A stretch of DNA of 64,000 nucleotides from Pseudooceanicola marinus (GCF_002786295.1 NZ_PGTC01000017.1:372001-436000); one strand, 5' to 3'. Numbered from the stretch's first letter, positions 9,801-17,653 are shown. Notes: generated from the sequence alone by a model not told the origin. Numbers and translations: made by a program.

Positions 9801-10775
9801 CTCCCGGGTCAGCCCGGCCACGCGCCAGGGCATCTGTTTGCCGTCGAACTTGCGCTGTTCGACCTTGGGCCGGATCGTGCAGTCTCCACAACGCAGGTCA
9901 TCACCGAACCAACTGACAATCAGCGACACGGCCTCGCAGCCGGTCAGGCTGTCGTCCAGCTGATCCAGCGCGGTGGCCAGATCACTCTGACCGGAGGCGG
10001 AGTTCAGGTTGGCCTGGCCGACATTCCCGGCGCCGTAGTCGTAGGTCACATGGCTGGTCGCCAGCGCATACTCGCCGCTGCCCGGCATCAGGGCCACGGC
10101 CCGCACGGCATGGGCCACCTCCTCCTTCGCCTCGGGCAGTGAAAGCGGGGCGGGCCGGATCACCTCAAAGGTGAACTGCGGCACCCGGTTGCCGAATTGC
10201 TCCAGCTCCAGGTCCTCGAAGACGACATAGGCCGTGCCGCGATAGGCCGGCACCTTGCCCGCACCCTCGACCGCCTCCATCTTCGGGTCCGGCACCTGGT
10301 CGGCGCTGCCCGTGTAGACCTGCATGCCCAGGTCCGCCGGGGCGACCTCGGCGCCATCGGCCCAGATCCGCCCGACGCCCGAGATCTCGCCCTCACAAAG
10401 CGCGACAGCCAGGCTGACGGAATAGGAATAGCGCGTCACCTTCGGGCTGGCCGGGCGCCCGCCCTTGCCGCCGCCGCCGCCGGAGGTCTCGGCGGTCTCG
10501 CGGAACTCCGACGCCCAGATGACCTGACCGGCCACCCGCATCCGCCCGTAGAGCCGCGCGATCGGATCGCCCTCGCCCACGCCGATCAGGCGGAACCGCT
10601 CCATCCGGCCCGTTTCCACCGCCTCGGCGCCCTGCCCCATGAGCCGCTGGTCGATGAGACGCCCCAGGGTCGCGCCGACGAACCGCCCGGCTGCCACCGC
10701 CGAAAGCCCCAGGACAGAGCCGCCGATAGAGCCGCCGATGGCCGCGCCGGCGGCGGAAAGAAGAACCGTTGCCAT
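6840..10775 (-). CDS. GTA host-specificity / baseplate megaprotein with TIM-barrel domain (g15)
   Basis: 1311 aa, last gene of the gene transfer agent cluster, corresponding to RcGTA gp15, the large tail-tip protein thought to contact the recipient cell. The N terminus is Gly/Ala-rich (GAAIGGSIGGSVLGLSAVAAG). A glycoside-hydrolase-like TIM-barrel region lies roughly at 420-720 (FCIGSEMVGLTQL, KIGYAADWSEYF, IDFIGIDNYLPLSDW, PIWFTELGCAAVDKG). It is followed by a phage-tail domain and a beta-rich C-terminal half. The intact single frame, with no frameshift over almost 4 kb, argues that it is under selection. It starts 12 bp after g14. Whether the barrel is enzymatically active cannot be judged here. 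Confidence 0.93.
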   Translation of the reverse strand: MATVLLSAAGAAIGGSIGGSVLGLSAVAAGRFVGATLGRLIDQRLMGQGAEAVETGRMERFRLIGVGEGDPIARLYGRMRVAGQVIWASEFRETAETSGGGGGKGGRPASPKVTRYSYSVSLAVALCEGEISGVGRIWADGAEVAPADLGMQVYTGSADQVPDPKMEAVEGAGKVPAYRGTAYVVFEDLELEQFGNRVPQFTFEVIRPAPLSLPEAKEEVAHAVRAVALMPGSGEYALATSHVTYDYGAGNVGQANLNSASGQSDLATALDQLDDSLTGCEAVSLIVSWFGDDLRCGDCTIRPKVEQRKFDGKQMPWRVAGLTRETAELVVRDEADELLYGGTPADASVIEAIQELRARGKAVMFYPFLLMDQVAGNTLPDPYSDEEGQAHLPWRGRITGSEAPGRPGSPDGTALAAQEVADFFGTASASDFGTAGGHVSYSGPNEWGFRRFILHGAALCAAAGGVDSFCIGSEMVGLTQLRGAGNSFPAVAELKALAAEVRAILGPEVKIGYAADWSEYFGYQPQDGTGDRFFHLDSLWSDPQIDFIGIDNYLPLSDWREGDAHLDAADHATIYDPGYLAGNIEGGELYDWYYHSEEARAGQIRTPITDGAHGEPWVWRVKDLRNWWLNDHHERIGGVRQEVPTDWVPQSKPIWFTELGCAAVDKGTNQPNKFLDPKSSESAVPYYSTGARDEVIQQQYLRVMHDYWTDPSHNPLSVEYGGPMLDMSRAFVWAWDARPYPVFPNNRELWSDGGNHAAGHWITGRASSRSLASVVSEICVAAGLQHYDVSGLYGVVSGYLDDELRTPRAALQPLMLRYGFDAVERDGVIRFIMRDGRVDARVEREGLAVSPELEGTLERQRAPEAEMAGRVRLRFVEAGAEFEAITEEAILPDDDSRSVAGSEIPLAMSRGEGRQVVERWLAEARVARDTLRFALPPSRRDIGAGDVVEVAEETGDVLYRIDRAEHGVLSQVEAVRIAAEIYEPGAPVETVPRVTPFSPPLPVLPLWLDLPLMRGDEVPHAPHVAVTSAPWPGAAAVYASASDAGYQLDRVLEARATIGVTTTDLARGPAGRVDRGAPLGVTLTSGALSSVEHEALLSGANLMAIGDGQPGNWELFQFRDAVLTGERSYLLSHRLRGQLGSGALMPEVWPEGSWVVLLNGVPEQITLAPSQRRLARHYRTGPAQRGPDDPSYLHEVLAFDGIGLKPYAPCHLRAKAEAGGDIAFSWVRRTRVEGDSWDLAEVPLGEESLSFLLRIRQGGAVIREETVEATGWTYSAGAQAADGVGGLAELEVAQVSASFGPGAGSRLVFQA

Positions 10776-10787
10776 GAAAATACCTCG

Positions 10788-11228
10788 TCAGGAAATCGGG
10801 TCGGGAAAGCGGAAGGCCGCCACGATGCGACGGCGCCAGGGACCGCTCAGCGGGCTTTCGACCACCGCGTGGCCGGAATAGGCGTGGATGAACCGGGGCG
10901 CCGTGCCGTCCTGCGACAGGATGCCGAGGTGTTTGGCGACCGCATCCGCCCGCATGCGGAACAGAAGCACGTCGCCAGGCTCGGGCGCGCCCGGGCACGG
11001 GTGCAGGTGCCGCAGGGCCGCGCGCCACAGCCGCTCGTCGCGCTGCGGCTCGGACCAGTCGGGCGTATAGGCCGGCACCTCTTCCGGCTCCGCCCCCAGC
11101 ACCTCCCGCCAGACCCCGCGCAGGAGGCCGAGGCAGTCGGTCCCCGCCCCCCGAACGGATCCCTGATGCCGGTAGGGCGTCCCGATCCAGCCGCGCGCGG
11201 CGGCCACGAAGACATGCCCCCGGCTCAT
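10788..11228 (-). CDS. GTA NlpC/P60-type cell-wall peptidase (g14)
   Basis: 146 aa, equivalent of RcGTA gp14 (the TIGR02219 phage NlpC/P60 peptidase group as I recall it). The catalytic Cys sits in GTDCLGLLRGVWREV and the His in AKHLGILSQDG, the usual order for NlpC/P60 Cys-His enzymes. It is placed in the tail and presumably cuts recipient peptidoglycan during DNA entry. Start ATG overlaps the g13 stop by 4 bp (ATGA), which indicates translational coupling. Family is clear; the cleaved bond is not known from sequence. Confidence 0.93.
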   Translation of the reverse strand: MSRGHVFVAAARGWIGTPYRHQGSVRGAGTDCLGLLRGVWREVLGAEPEEVPAYTPDWSEPQRDERLWRAALRHLHPCPGAPEPGDVLLFRMRADAVAKHLGILSQDGTAPRFIHAYSGHAVVESPLSGPWRRRIVAAFRFPDPIS

Positions 11229-12109
11229 CGCCGCGACCCGCCGCCGGAGCCGCCGCTACGGGCGGGGTGAACGGTCAGCCAGTCCTCGCCCGGGATGTCC
11301 GGGAACCCCTGGTAGTTCAGGATGTTGTCGAACTTGGCGCCGCAGGTGTCGAACCGCTTGTCGCAGCCCGCCTCCAGCAGGTATCGCGCGCCGTCGCCCG
11401 GGGATGCGGCCAGCGGGGTCCAAAGCTCGATCTCTCGCCCCTCACCGGTGTCACGGTCGGCCTTGATCGGCACCATCAGCCCGGCGGCCGGACCGCTGCG
11501 AACCTCCAGCCGGCCATGGGTGAACCACCCCTCGGCATACCCCGCCAGCGGTGGAAAGCGCAGGGTCGACAGGTCGGTGACCTCCGTCGCCTCGACCTCC
11601 AGGCGATAGCCGGGTTGATCCAGATCCACCGCGCAGCCCGCACCACCCAGCACCGCTCCGCAGGGTTTGCGATAGACCCGGCCTATCGGCTGATTCAGCA
11701 CCTCCGACAACCCGCGAAGCTCGGCACGGAATGCACCGGCGGCGCGGGTCATCTCTCCGATCGTGCCGCGAAACACCTGCTGGCGCTCTTCCGGGGCAGC
11801 CCAATTCACCAGCCAGGCGACGATCTCCGCCCCATCGAACCGGCCCGCCTCAATGTCCTCCTCGCTGAGCGCCGTATCGTTCAGCGCGCCGATGGCCTCG
11901 CTGTTGTCGACCGACAGGCCCGTGCCCTGTTGCAGGGCAGAGGCCGACAACCCGGTGTCGGCACGGAAGGTGACCCCGCCAAAACTCAGATCGCGATCAT
12001 GGTCGGTGAACCCCATCACAAGGCCGTCGCGCCGGGTGATCGCCCAGGCATGACAGGTGGTCGTGGCACCACTTTGCAGATGGGCGGAAAGCGCAGCATC
12101 GAAGGACAT
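11225..12109 (-). CDS. GTA hub/baseplate protein, DUF2163 (g13)
   Basis: 294 aa, matches the DUF2163/TIGR02218 phage group and RcGTA gp13. Recognisable stretches are HAWAITRRDGLVMGFTDHDRD near the N terminus and the cysteine-bearing C-terminal module (YRKPCGAVLGGAGCAVDL, LEAGCDKRFDTCGAKFDN). In the RcGTA particle the equivalent protein forms part of the baseplate hub and has been described as carrying an iron-sulfur cluster; the conserved cysteines here fit that. The Gly/Ser/Arg-rich end is a tail. The start codon overlaps the g12 stop (TGATG). Confidence 0.92.
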   Translation of the reverse strand: MSFDAALSAHLQSGATTTCHAWAITRRDGLVMGFTDHDRDLSFGGVTFRADTGLSASALQQGTGLSVDNSEAIGALNDTALSEEDIEAGRFDGAEIVAWLVNWAAPEERQQVFRGTIGEMTRAAGAFRAELRGLSEVLNQPIGRVYRKPCGAVLGGAGCAVDLDQPGYRLEVEATEVTDLSTLRFPPLAGYAEGWFTHGRLEVRSGPAAGLMVPIKADRDTGEGREIELWTPLAASPGDGARYLLEAGCDKRFDTCGAKFDNILNYQGFPDIPGEDWLTVHPARSGGSGGGSRR

Positions 12110-12741
12110 CAGACCCGCACCTCCACCACCGGCACATTCGGCACATCGCCCGCCCGGAACGACGCGACCGAGGTCTGGATGCGGTCGGTGTCGAACCGCA
12201 CCGGCACGTCGAACTCGAACCCGGCGGTGACCTCCATGCCCAGCTTGGGCGGCTCGGCAAAGGTCACGATCCCGGTCGTCGTATCGACCTCGTAATGAAT
12301 CCCCTCCTGCAGCTCGTCATCCTCGACGCCCGCACGCACTGTCCCGGCCACCGGCTTGGAGATCGGACGGGCGTAACTCTGCGCGCCCGATCGATAGACC
12401 TTCATCAACGCAAAGGCCCGGGTCTCGCCGTCGCCCAGGGCAATCACCTGGTCGCGGAAATCCACCTCCGCGCTTGGCAGGCAGGACCGGAAGTCGGACC
12501 AATCCTTCCAGCGAAACCCGTGCAGCTGGCCCTGGCGGGCCTCGAAAAAGGCGATGAGCACCTCCACGTCGTCAAGCGAACGCATGGAAACCCCGGCGTC
12601 ATAGCGCCGCCGGGAATGAGCCCAGGGGGTGTTGCGTTCCTCGAATCCGTTGGCCAGCGTCACCACTTCGGTGCGCCGCTCAGGCCCCCCGGTGGATCCG
12701 AAGGACAGGTTGGCGGGAAAGCGGACCTCGTGAAAGGACAT
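12109..12741 (-). CDS. GTA distal tail protein, TIGR02217 family (g12)
   Basis: 210 aa. MSFHEVRFPANLSFGSTGGPERRTEV at the N terminus and the central HGFRWKDWSDFRSC are hallmark segments of the TIGR02217 phage protein family, equivalent to RcGTA gp12 (distal tail/Dit-like ring joining tail tube and hub). Start ATG 12741 follows GAGGAGGTCGCC, a strong RBS; the longer frame from 12834 overlaps g11 and is rejected. It sits 10 bp after g11. Cytoplasmic structural protein assembled into the particle. Confidence 0.92.
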   Translation of the reverse strand: MSFHEVRFPANLSFGSTGGPERRTEVVTLANGFEERNTPWAHSRRRYDAGVSMRSLDDVEVLIAFFEARQGQLHGFRWKDWSDFRSCLPSAEVDFRDQVIALGDGETRAFALMKVYRSGAQSYARPISKPVAGTVRAGVEDDELQEGIHYEVDTTTGIVTFAEPPKLGMEVTAGFEFDVPVRFDTDRIQTSVASFRAGDVPNVPVVEVRV

Positions 12742-12751
12742 GGCGACCTCC

Positions 12752-13375
12752 TCAGCGGTTGCGCTGACCGCGCGACAGCGCCCGGCCCATCTGTGCGGCG
12801 ATCTGACTCTGGGACCGGCGGAAGCCATCGACATCCGGGGTGGTCACGTTGATGACCACGCTGACCGGGCGCTCCCCGCCTTCCATCCGCACGCCGAGCG
12901 ACCCATCGGCGCCGCGCGACAGCGGCATGATCGCCTCCGGCCCCGCCTCGCCCATAAGGCCCGTAGCCCCGCGCATTGGGAAATAGGTGGGTGAGGACAC
13001 GACCCCGCCCTTCGCGAAGGGCAGCACGCCCTGCACCAGGCTGCCGACCCCCTGGGCGATCATTCCCCCGAAGTGGTCAGTGATCGGTTTCACTGCCGCC
13101 GAATAGGCGGCATTCGACATCGACATGGCGACGGTCCGCATGGCGTCCGACAGCTTCATCCCGTCGAACAGCACCCCATCCAGCGCCCGGCGCAGCCCCC
13201 GGCTGAGGCCCCGCTCCAGGGTCTGCACATCCTTGCCCGTCTCGGCCAAGGCGGCGCGGATCCGGCGCAGCTCACTGTCGAACCCGGCGGCCATGTCGGC
13301 CGCACCGCCCAGGCTGTCGTCCAGGATGTCCACCTGCGCCTGCAGCGCCTCCACACCATTCAGCTGATCACTCAT
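12752..13375 (-). CDS. GTA tail tape-measure protein (g11)
   Basis: 207 aa, very short for a tape measure but normal for a GTA, whose tail is short. Predicted N-terminal coiled coil (GVEALQAQVDILDDSLGG ... ALAETGKDVQTLERGL), central amphipathic helices, then a Gly-rich MRGATGLMGEAGPEAIMPLSRG segment, which is common at the C-terminal end of tape-measure and lambda-gpH-like proteins. It overlaps the g10.1 stop by 8 bp. Equivalent of RcGTA gp11. Confidence 0.9.
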   Translation of the reverse strand: MSDQLNGVEALQAQVDILDDSLGGAADMAAGFDSELRRIRAALAETGKDVQTLERGLSRGLRRALDGVLFDGMKLSDAMRTVAMSMSNAAYSAAVKPITDHFGGMIAQGVGSLVQGVLPFAKGGVVSSPTYFPMRGATGLMGEAGPEAIMPLSRGADGSLGVRMEGGERPVSVVINVTTPDVDGFRRSQSQIAAQMGRALSRGQRNR

Positions 13376-13586
13376 CTCGCTCTCCCTTGCCCATGGCAGC
13401 CATGCCGTCCGGATAGGCCGCCAGCAATTCGTCCAGTCGCGACCGGCCCAGGGCCGCGGCCGCCCCTTGCCGTTCCCCCAACATCAGGCGCAGCTCGGCC
13501 GGCGTCAGCGCCCAGAACTCTGCCGGGCGCAGGCCCAGGCCGCGCAGACCGGCCTGCATCAGGGCGGGCCAGTCCAACCCGCTCAC
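13368..13586 (-). CDS. GTA small tail-assembly protein (g10.1, rcc01693-like)
   Basis: 72 aa. The core LDWPALMQAGLRGLGLRPAEFWALTPAELRLMLG matches the short phage tail-assembly chaperone-like proteins found between the tail-tube chaperone and tape measure in GTA clusters (rcc01693 family). It overlaps g10 by 4 bp upstream and g11 by 8 bp downstream. Too short to say more than that it probably assists tape-measure folding, as the position suggests. Confidence 0.85.
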   Translation of the reverse strand: MSGLDWPALMQAGLRGLGLRPAEFWALTPAELRLMLGERQGAAAALGRSRLDELLAAYPDGMAAMGKGERDE

Positions 13587-13906
13587 CCCGCATCCTCCGG
13601 CAGGGCAAAGGCACGGGCCATCAGCTCGGCCGCCTTGCGCGCGGCCTGCATCGGCCCGCCCTCGATCTCGGCTTGCATCAGATCCTCGGCCCGCCCCTGC
13701 CAGCCGCCACCGCGCAGGCCGGCCACGATCAGCGCCAGCACGTCGCGGGTGGAAAAGGCCCCGGCCTCGAACCGCTCCGCCAGCTCGACCAGACCGCCGG
13801 CCTCCAGCAGCGTTTCCAGCTCGGCCAGCGCGCCCAGGGTCAGCTTCATCACGTGGCGCTGCCCGTCCAGGATCAGCGCCACTTCTCCGGCATGAGGGTT
13901 GGCCAT
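13583..13906 (-). CDS. GTA tail-tube chaperone-like protein (g10)
   Basis: 107 aa, starts MANPHAGEVALILDGQRHVMKLTLGALAELETLLEAGGL, the conserved beginning of the GTA gp10 family (a gpG-like tail-tube-completion or chaperone role is inferred from its place between tail tube and tape measure). A single nucleotide separates its ATG from the g9 stop. All-alpha C-terminal half. No frameshift site like the lambda G/GT slippery sequence is evident; g10.1 is instead a separate overlapping frame. Confidence 0.87.
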   Translation of the reverse strand: MANPHAGEVALILDGQRHVMKLTLGALAELETLLEAGGLVELAERFEAGAFSTRDVLALIVAGLRGGGWQGRAEDLMQAEIEGGPMQAARKAAELMARAFALPEDAG

Positions 13907-13907
13907 G

Positions 13908-14330
13908 TCAGAGCGCCGTGAAGTTCAGCGCGCCGGCCGAGGCCATCGACAGCTCGTAAGTCGCCTCACCGTTGTGGGCGCCCGCGTATTCGATCGAGGT
14001 CACCTGGAACGGCCCCTCGATGATGCCGAAATCAGGGATCACCACCTGGAAGTTCGGTGTCTCGCCATCGAAGAAGATCTGCCGGGCGCGTTCGTCGCTG
14101 CCCGCGTCCCGGAAGACACCCGATCCGCTCAGGCTCGCAGACCGCACGCCAGCCCCGGCCAGCAACTCGCGCCAGCCGCCCTGGCTTTCCAGGCTGGTCA
14201 CATCGACCGTTTCCGCGTTGAAGCTCAGCCGCGAGGCGCGCAGCCCCGCCAGCGTCTCGAACAGACCGGCGTCGGTCATGTCCACCTTGATCAGAAGGTC
14301 CTTGCCATTCTGCGCCACCATCATCGTCAC
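13908..14330 (-). CDS. GTA major tail (tube) protein, TP901-1 type (g9)
   Basis: 140 aa. MVAQNGKDLLIKVDMTDAGLFETLAGLRASRLSFNAETVDVTS is the start typical of TP901-1-family major tail proteins in GTAs; SLSGSGVFRDAGSDERARQIFF and the C-terminal EGPFQVTSIEYAGAHNGEATYELS continue the tail-tube fold. It polymerises into the short GTA tail tube. It begins 13 bp after g8, within the same transcription unit. Two Met codons at the start (14330 and 14327); the first is used here. Confidence 0.92.
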   Translation of the reverse strand: MTMMVAQNGKDLLIKVDMTDAGLFETLAGLRASRLSFNAETVDVTSLESQGGWRELLAGAGVRSASLSGSGVFRDAGSDERARQIFFDGETPNFQVVIPDFGIIEGPFQVTSIEYAGAHNGEATYELSMASAGALNFTAL

Positions 14331-14343
14331 TCCGTCGAAAGGG

Positions 14344-14754
14344 TCAGGTATCGTGGACCCGCGCGCGATAGCGCAGGTCGATGCGGCGCAACTGCCCCGC
14401 TTCGTCGCGTCGTGCGCGGGCCTTCAGGAAATGCAGGCCCGCCAGGACGCCGCGCGACAGCGCCGGCAAAGGCTGATCCAGCGCATCGCTGACCGCCGCC
14501 GCCACCGCCTTGGCCGTCTGGAACCCCGCCTCCGAGGTCACGACCGAGATCACCAGGTCATGCTGCGCACCGCCGCCACACATGGTGGACCAGTCACGCG
14601 CCTGTTCGGGGCCAAGGGCCACATAGGTTTCGGGGGCCGGGCCGGCGGGCGGCGCATCGAAGATTGCACTGCCCACCAGGGACGAGAGACCGGGGTCCGC
14701 CGTCAGCCGGCTGTAGATCGCTTCCTGCAGCGCGGCGGCCATTGCATAGCTCAT
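14344..14754 (-). CDS. GTA tail terminator/connector protein, DUF3168 (g8)
   Basis: 136 aa, starting MSYAMAAALQEAIYSRLTADPGL at the ATG that overlaps the g7 stop by 4 bp (ATGA); the same frame open further upstream to 15192 is a shadow of g6/g7. Typical DUF3168 layout: alpha-helical start, IFDAPP, YVALGPEQARDWST, then a beta sheet ending RIDLRYRARVHDT. DUF3168 proteins act at the head-tail joint or as tail terminators in siphoviruses. Equivalent of RcGTA gp8. Confidence 0.9.
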   Translation of the reverse strand: MSYAMAAALQEAIYSRLTADPGLSSLVGSAIFDAPPAGPAPETYVALGPEQARDWSTMCGGGAQHDLVISVVTSEAGFQTAKAVAAAVSDALDQPLPALSRGVLAGLHFLKARARRDEAGQLRRIDLRYRARVHDT

Positions 14755-15086
14755 GCCAGAACCTCCTCTCGGGCGCGGCACAGCAGGTAGCGGCCCGAGG
14801 CATCGCTTTCCTGCACCGCATCGATCAGGTAGATCCGGGCATCGTCGCGAAACCGCTGGCCCGGCTGCGGTCGGCTTTCGGCCCCCTGGGACGCGCCCCG
14901 CACGGTGATCTTCAGGCGCTGCTGAAGGCTGGCCAGTCCGGCGCGATCCCGGGCGGCGCCCGACCCCGGCCGCACTTCGGCCCAGAGCGTGCCCAGGGCT
15001 TCCCAGCTGCCGGTGTAGCCGCCGCTGCCATCGGGCTGGCGCACCTCCTGTTCCAGCACCAGCGGGCGGGTCAGACGCGGGCTCAT
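14751..15086 (-). CDS. GTA head-tail adaptor / head-closure protein (g7)
   Basis: 111 aa. LTRPLVLEQEVRQPDGSGGY and GSWEALGTLWAEVRPGSGAA fit the SPP1 gp16-like head-closure (phage head-tail joining) family, which closes the portal channel below the connector. The ATG overlaps the g6 stop by 4 bp. Equivalent of RcGTA gp7. The C-terminal RYLLCRAREEVLA is the usual end. Confidence 0.88.
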   Translation of the reverse strand: MSPRLTRPLVLEQEVRQPDGSGGYTGSWEALGTLWAEVRPGSGAARDRAGLASLQQRLKITVRGASQGAESRPQPGQRFRDDARIYLIDAVQESDASGRYLLCRAREEVLA

Positions 15087-15688
15087 GCGCCACCTCCCAG
15101 GCCGATGCGGATCGGACGATACCGCTCCAGCAGCGCGGTGACCCCGAAGGGCGTACAGCCTTTGCCAAGCGCCACATCATGCCGGTACTCATAGTAATGC
15201 GCCGCCATCAGCAGCACCGCCTGCGCCAGATCCGGCGGCACCGTGCCCCAGTTGGTTGCGGCCCCAGCCGTGATGAGGACCTCGGCCCGACCACCCGCCG
15301 GCAGCTTCGGCAGGGCCCCTGAAACCGCCCGCAGACGTGGCTCAAAAGGATCCAGCTGCAGATCATAATTCTCCTGCGGCTCCTCCGTCTCGGCTCCTGC
15401 CGCGTCGATCAGCGTCAAGCCGTCGAAGGACACGACCGGCGCGACGGGAAAGGGCTGGCCCTCGGGACGGCTCCAGCCGTTCACGATCCAGCGGAGCTGG
15501 CGCTGGTAGATCACCTGCCCCGTCCGGCCTTCGATCGCCGACAGCGCGGCCCGCAGGTATCCCTCCAGGATGCTGTCCTGCGCGCTGTCCTCGGCAAACC
15601 CGCTGCCCAGGTGCAGATGCTGCTTCAGCGGCGTGATCGGAAGCAGATCCGCATCCACCTGGCTGACTTCAATCAAGATCATGGTCAT
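15083..15688 (-). CDS. GTA head-tail connector protein (g6)
   Basis: 201 aa. The N-terminal helical PITPLKQHLHLGSGFAEDSAQDSILEGYLRAALSAIEGRTGQ resembles the HK97 gp6-like connector family; the C-terminal end VLLMAAHYYEYRHDV is also characteristic. It forms the adaptor ring under the portal. Reading starts 163 bp after the capsid stop, the largest gap inside the structural part apart from g2-g3; that gap holds a hairpin at 15814. Equivalent of RcGTA gp6. Confidence 0.9.
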   Translation of the reverse strand: MTMILIEVSQVDADLLPITPLKQHLHLGSGFAEDSAQDSILEGYLRAALSAIEGRTGQVIYQRQLRWIVNGWSRPEGQPFPVAPVVSFDGLTLIDAAGAETEEPQENYDLQLDPFEPRLRAVSGALPKLPAGGRAEVLITAGAATNWGTVPPDLAQAVLLMAAHYYEYRHDVALGKGCTPFGVTALLERYRPIRIGLGGGA

Positions 15689-15813
15689 ACTCCGATACCC
15701 GGAACCTGCGAGCCCAGCCGTTCACGGCGGGGCTGATACCCTCGACGCGTGCCTCCGAACGCTGCTCGGACGGAGGGAGCTGCTGGACAGCGCCGAAAGA
15801 GACACGCGCCCGA

Positions 15814-15835
15814 CAGGGCCGGTCACCCGGCCCTG
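15814..15835 (-). other. hairpin just after the major capsid gene
   Basis: CAGGGCCGG and CCGGCCCTG form a perfect 9-bp stem with a GTGA tetraloop on the minus strand, 15 bp after the g5 stop and before g6. There is no T run, so it is more likely a 3' mRNA stabiliser or partial attenuator than a terminator. The rest of the 163-bp g5-g6 gap holds no gene. Confidence 0.55.
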
Positions 15836-15850
15836 CCGATCCGTCACGCC

Positions 15851-17038
15851 TCAGGAGATGGCGAACTTCAGCAGCTTGATCGCGGCAAAATCGCTGACAT
15901 CCCCGCCGACACGCTTGGTGGCATAGAACAGCACGTGGGGCTTGGCGCTGAACGGGTCGCGCAGCACGCGCAGGTCGGGGCGCTCCGCCACGGTGTAGCC
16001 GGCGCGGAAGTCCCCGAAGGCGATGGAATAGCTGCCGCCAGCGATGTCGGGCATGTCCTCGGCGATCAGCACCGGATAGCCCATCAGGCGCGCGGGTTCC
16101 CCGGCCGACAGCCCGTCCGACCACAGGAAACGGCCGTCGAGGTCCTTCAGCTTGCGCACGGCGCCTGCGGTCTTCGAATTCATCACGAAGGTCCCGTTGG
16201 CGCGGTAGCGCGCACCCAGCGAATAGACCAGGTCGACGATCGCGTCGGCCGGGTTCGTCGCGTCGAAATCGCCCGAGGTGCCGGTCACCACATAGCCCAG
16301 GTTGCCCCAGGACCAGCTGTCCTCGGCCACCTTGGTCTGGGTGAGGAAACCGGTCGGCTTGTCGGTGCCATCGCCGTTGATGAAAGCGTCGGCCTCGGCG
16401 CGGGCGAACTTGTCGCTGATGCGCTCAGCCAGCCAGCCCTCGACGTCGAAGGCGCTGTCGTCCAGCAGGCGCTGGCTTGCCTTTGGCAGGGCGGACAGCT
16501 CGAACAGCTCGATCGAGATGCGATCGACGCCCGGTGTCGTAGTCTCGGTCACGCTGGTCTCGTCGTTCCAGCCGGCGCCCATGTCCGTGGTGTCGACCAG
16601 CACATCGTAGGAGGTGGCGTTCACATGCACCACGTTGGCGATCTGCCGGATCGAGGCCGCCCCCAGCAGGGAGGAACTGATTTTGTCCGAGGTCTGCGGG
16701 TCCAGCAGATAGCCGCCGTCACCGGAGATGGCCAGGGCCTTGCCTTCAAGTTCCAGGCCGCGCAGGCCGTCGTCGTCGCCGGTCCGCAGGTAGGCGCCGA
16801 TGGCCTTCTGATGCGGGGCCTCGGTTTCGGCGGCAGAGGCAAGCGCCGGACGCGCCGCGGTCAGGGATTTGCGATCAAGCATGGTCAGTCGGCTTTCCTG
16901 TTGTTGAAGTCGTGCATCAATATCGGAGCGGAAACCCTTGAACTCCCGCATGAAATCCGAAATTGCGGATTTCACCTCGGCCACCGGGGAGAGGCACTCC
17001 CCGGTCCGAGGACTGGTCTCGGTATTCCCCATCATCAT
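15851..17038 (-). CDS. GTA major capsid protein, HK97 fold (g5)
   Basis: 395 aa. The N-terminal about 100 residues are a helical delta/scaffold region (EVKSAISDFMREFKGF, DIDARLQQQESRLTMLDR) that the neighbouring protease should remove. The rest is the HK97-fold shell: GGYLLDPQTSDKISSSLL, SVTETTTPGVDRISIELFE, LPKASQRLLDDSAFDVEGWL, FVMNSKTAGAVRKLKD, MGYPVLIAEDMPDI, FGDFRAGYTVAERPDLRVLRDPFSAKP. It makes the head that packages host DNA. RBS GGAGGAG lies a few bases before the ATG. Equivalent of RcGTA gp5. Confidence 0.96.
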   Translation of the reverse strand: MMMGNTETSPRTGECLSPVAEVKSAISDFMREFKGFRSDIDARLQQQESRLTMLDRKSLTAARPALASAAETEAPHQKAIGAYLRTGDDDGLRGLELEGKALAISGDGGYLLDPQTSDKISSSLLGAASIRQIANVVHVNATSYDVLVDTTDMGAGWNDETSVTETTTPGVDRISIELFELSALPKASQRLLDDSAFDVEGWLAERISDKFARAEADAFINGDGTDKPTGFLTQTKVAEDSWSWGNLGYVVTGTSGDFDATNPADAIVDLVYSLGARYRANGTFVMNSKTAGAVRKLKDLDGRFLWSDGLSAGEPARLMGYPVLIAEDMPDIAGGSYSIAFGDFRAGYTVAERPDLRVLRDPFSAKPHVLFYATKRVGGDVSDFAAIKLLKFAIS

Positions 17039-17066
17039 CTCCTCCGATGGATCGTGAGAGAGCGCC

Positions 17067-17630
17067 TCAGCACTCGCCCAATTCGGCGCCTGCGGCCCGA
17101 AAGGCCGCTGCCACTTCGCGCAGGGCGTCGTCGGTCAGGGTGTCCCCCTTGGCCGCGACCCGCGCACTGGGCAGCATCGGGAAGGTCACCAGGGACACCT
17201 CCCAAAGCTCCAGTTCCGTCAGGAGCCTGCGGCCCCCCTCGTCCTTCGCAGCCCGCTTGGTGCGATAACCGATGGACAGCCCGTCGATGGCGCCGGCGCG
17301 CACCAGGGCGGCGGCCTCCCGGCCCTTCGCGACGCTGTCCAGCAGGCGTCCCTTCACCCACAGGCCGGTTTCGTCCTCGCGGATCTCTTCCCAGACGCCG
17401 ATCGGCTGGGCCGGGTCGTGCTGCCACAGCATCTTCACCCGCCGCCCCTCGGCCGCGATCCGCGACAGCGAGCCCGCATAGGCGCCCTTGGCCACCACGT
17501 CGCCGCCCTGGTCACAGGTGCCGAACCGCGAGGCGTAGCCCTCGATCTGCAACCCGTCCGCATCCACCACCAGCTCGGCGTCGAAGCGGTGGAACTTGCA
17601 CTCCAGACCGGTAAACCCCTGAGTATCCAT
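17067..17630 (-). CDS. GTA prohead protease, HK97 U35 type (g4)
   Basis: 187 aa with start MDTQGFTGLECKFHRF at 17630 after GGAGAGAGTG; an ATG 12 bp upstream is the alternative, and longer frames overlap g3.5. The Ser-His protease core is visible: His in KMLWQHDPAQPIGVW and the nucleophile in GAIDGLSIGYRTK, with LWEVSLVTFPMLPSARV after it. It removes the capsid delta domain during maturation. It lies 23 bp downstream of g3.5 and 28 bp upstream of g5. Confidence 0.94.
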   Translation of the reverse strand: MDTQGFTGLECKFHRFDAELVVDADGLQIEGYASRFGTCDQGGDVVAKGAYAGSLSRIAAEGRRVKMLWQHDPAQPIGVWEEIREDETGLWVKGRLLDSVAKGREAAALVRAGAIDGLSIGYRTKRAAKDEGGRRLLTELELWEVSLVTFPMLPSARVAAKGDTLTDDALREVAAAFRAAGAELGEC

Positions 17631-17653
17631 CACTCTCTCCATCCCACGCCGCA

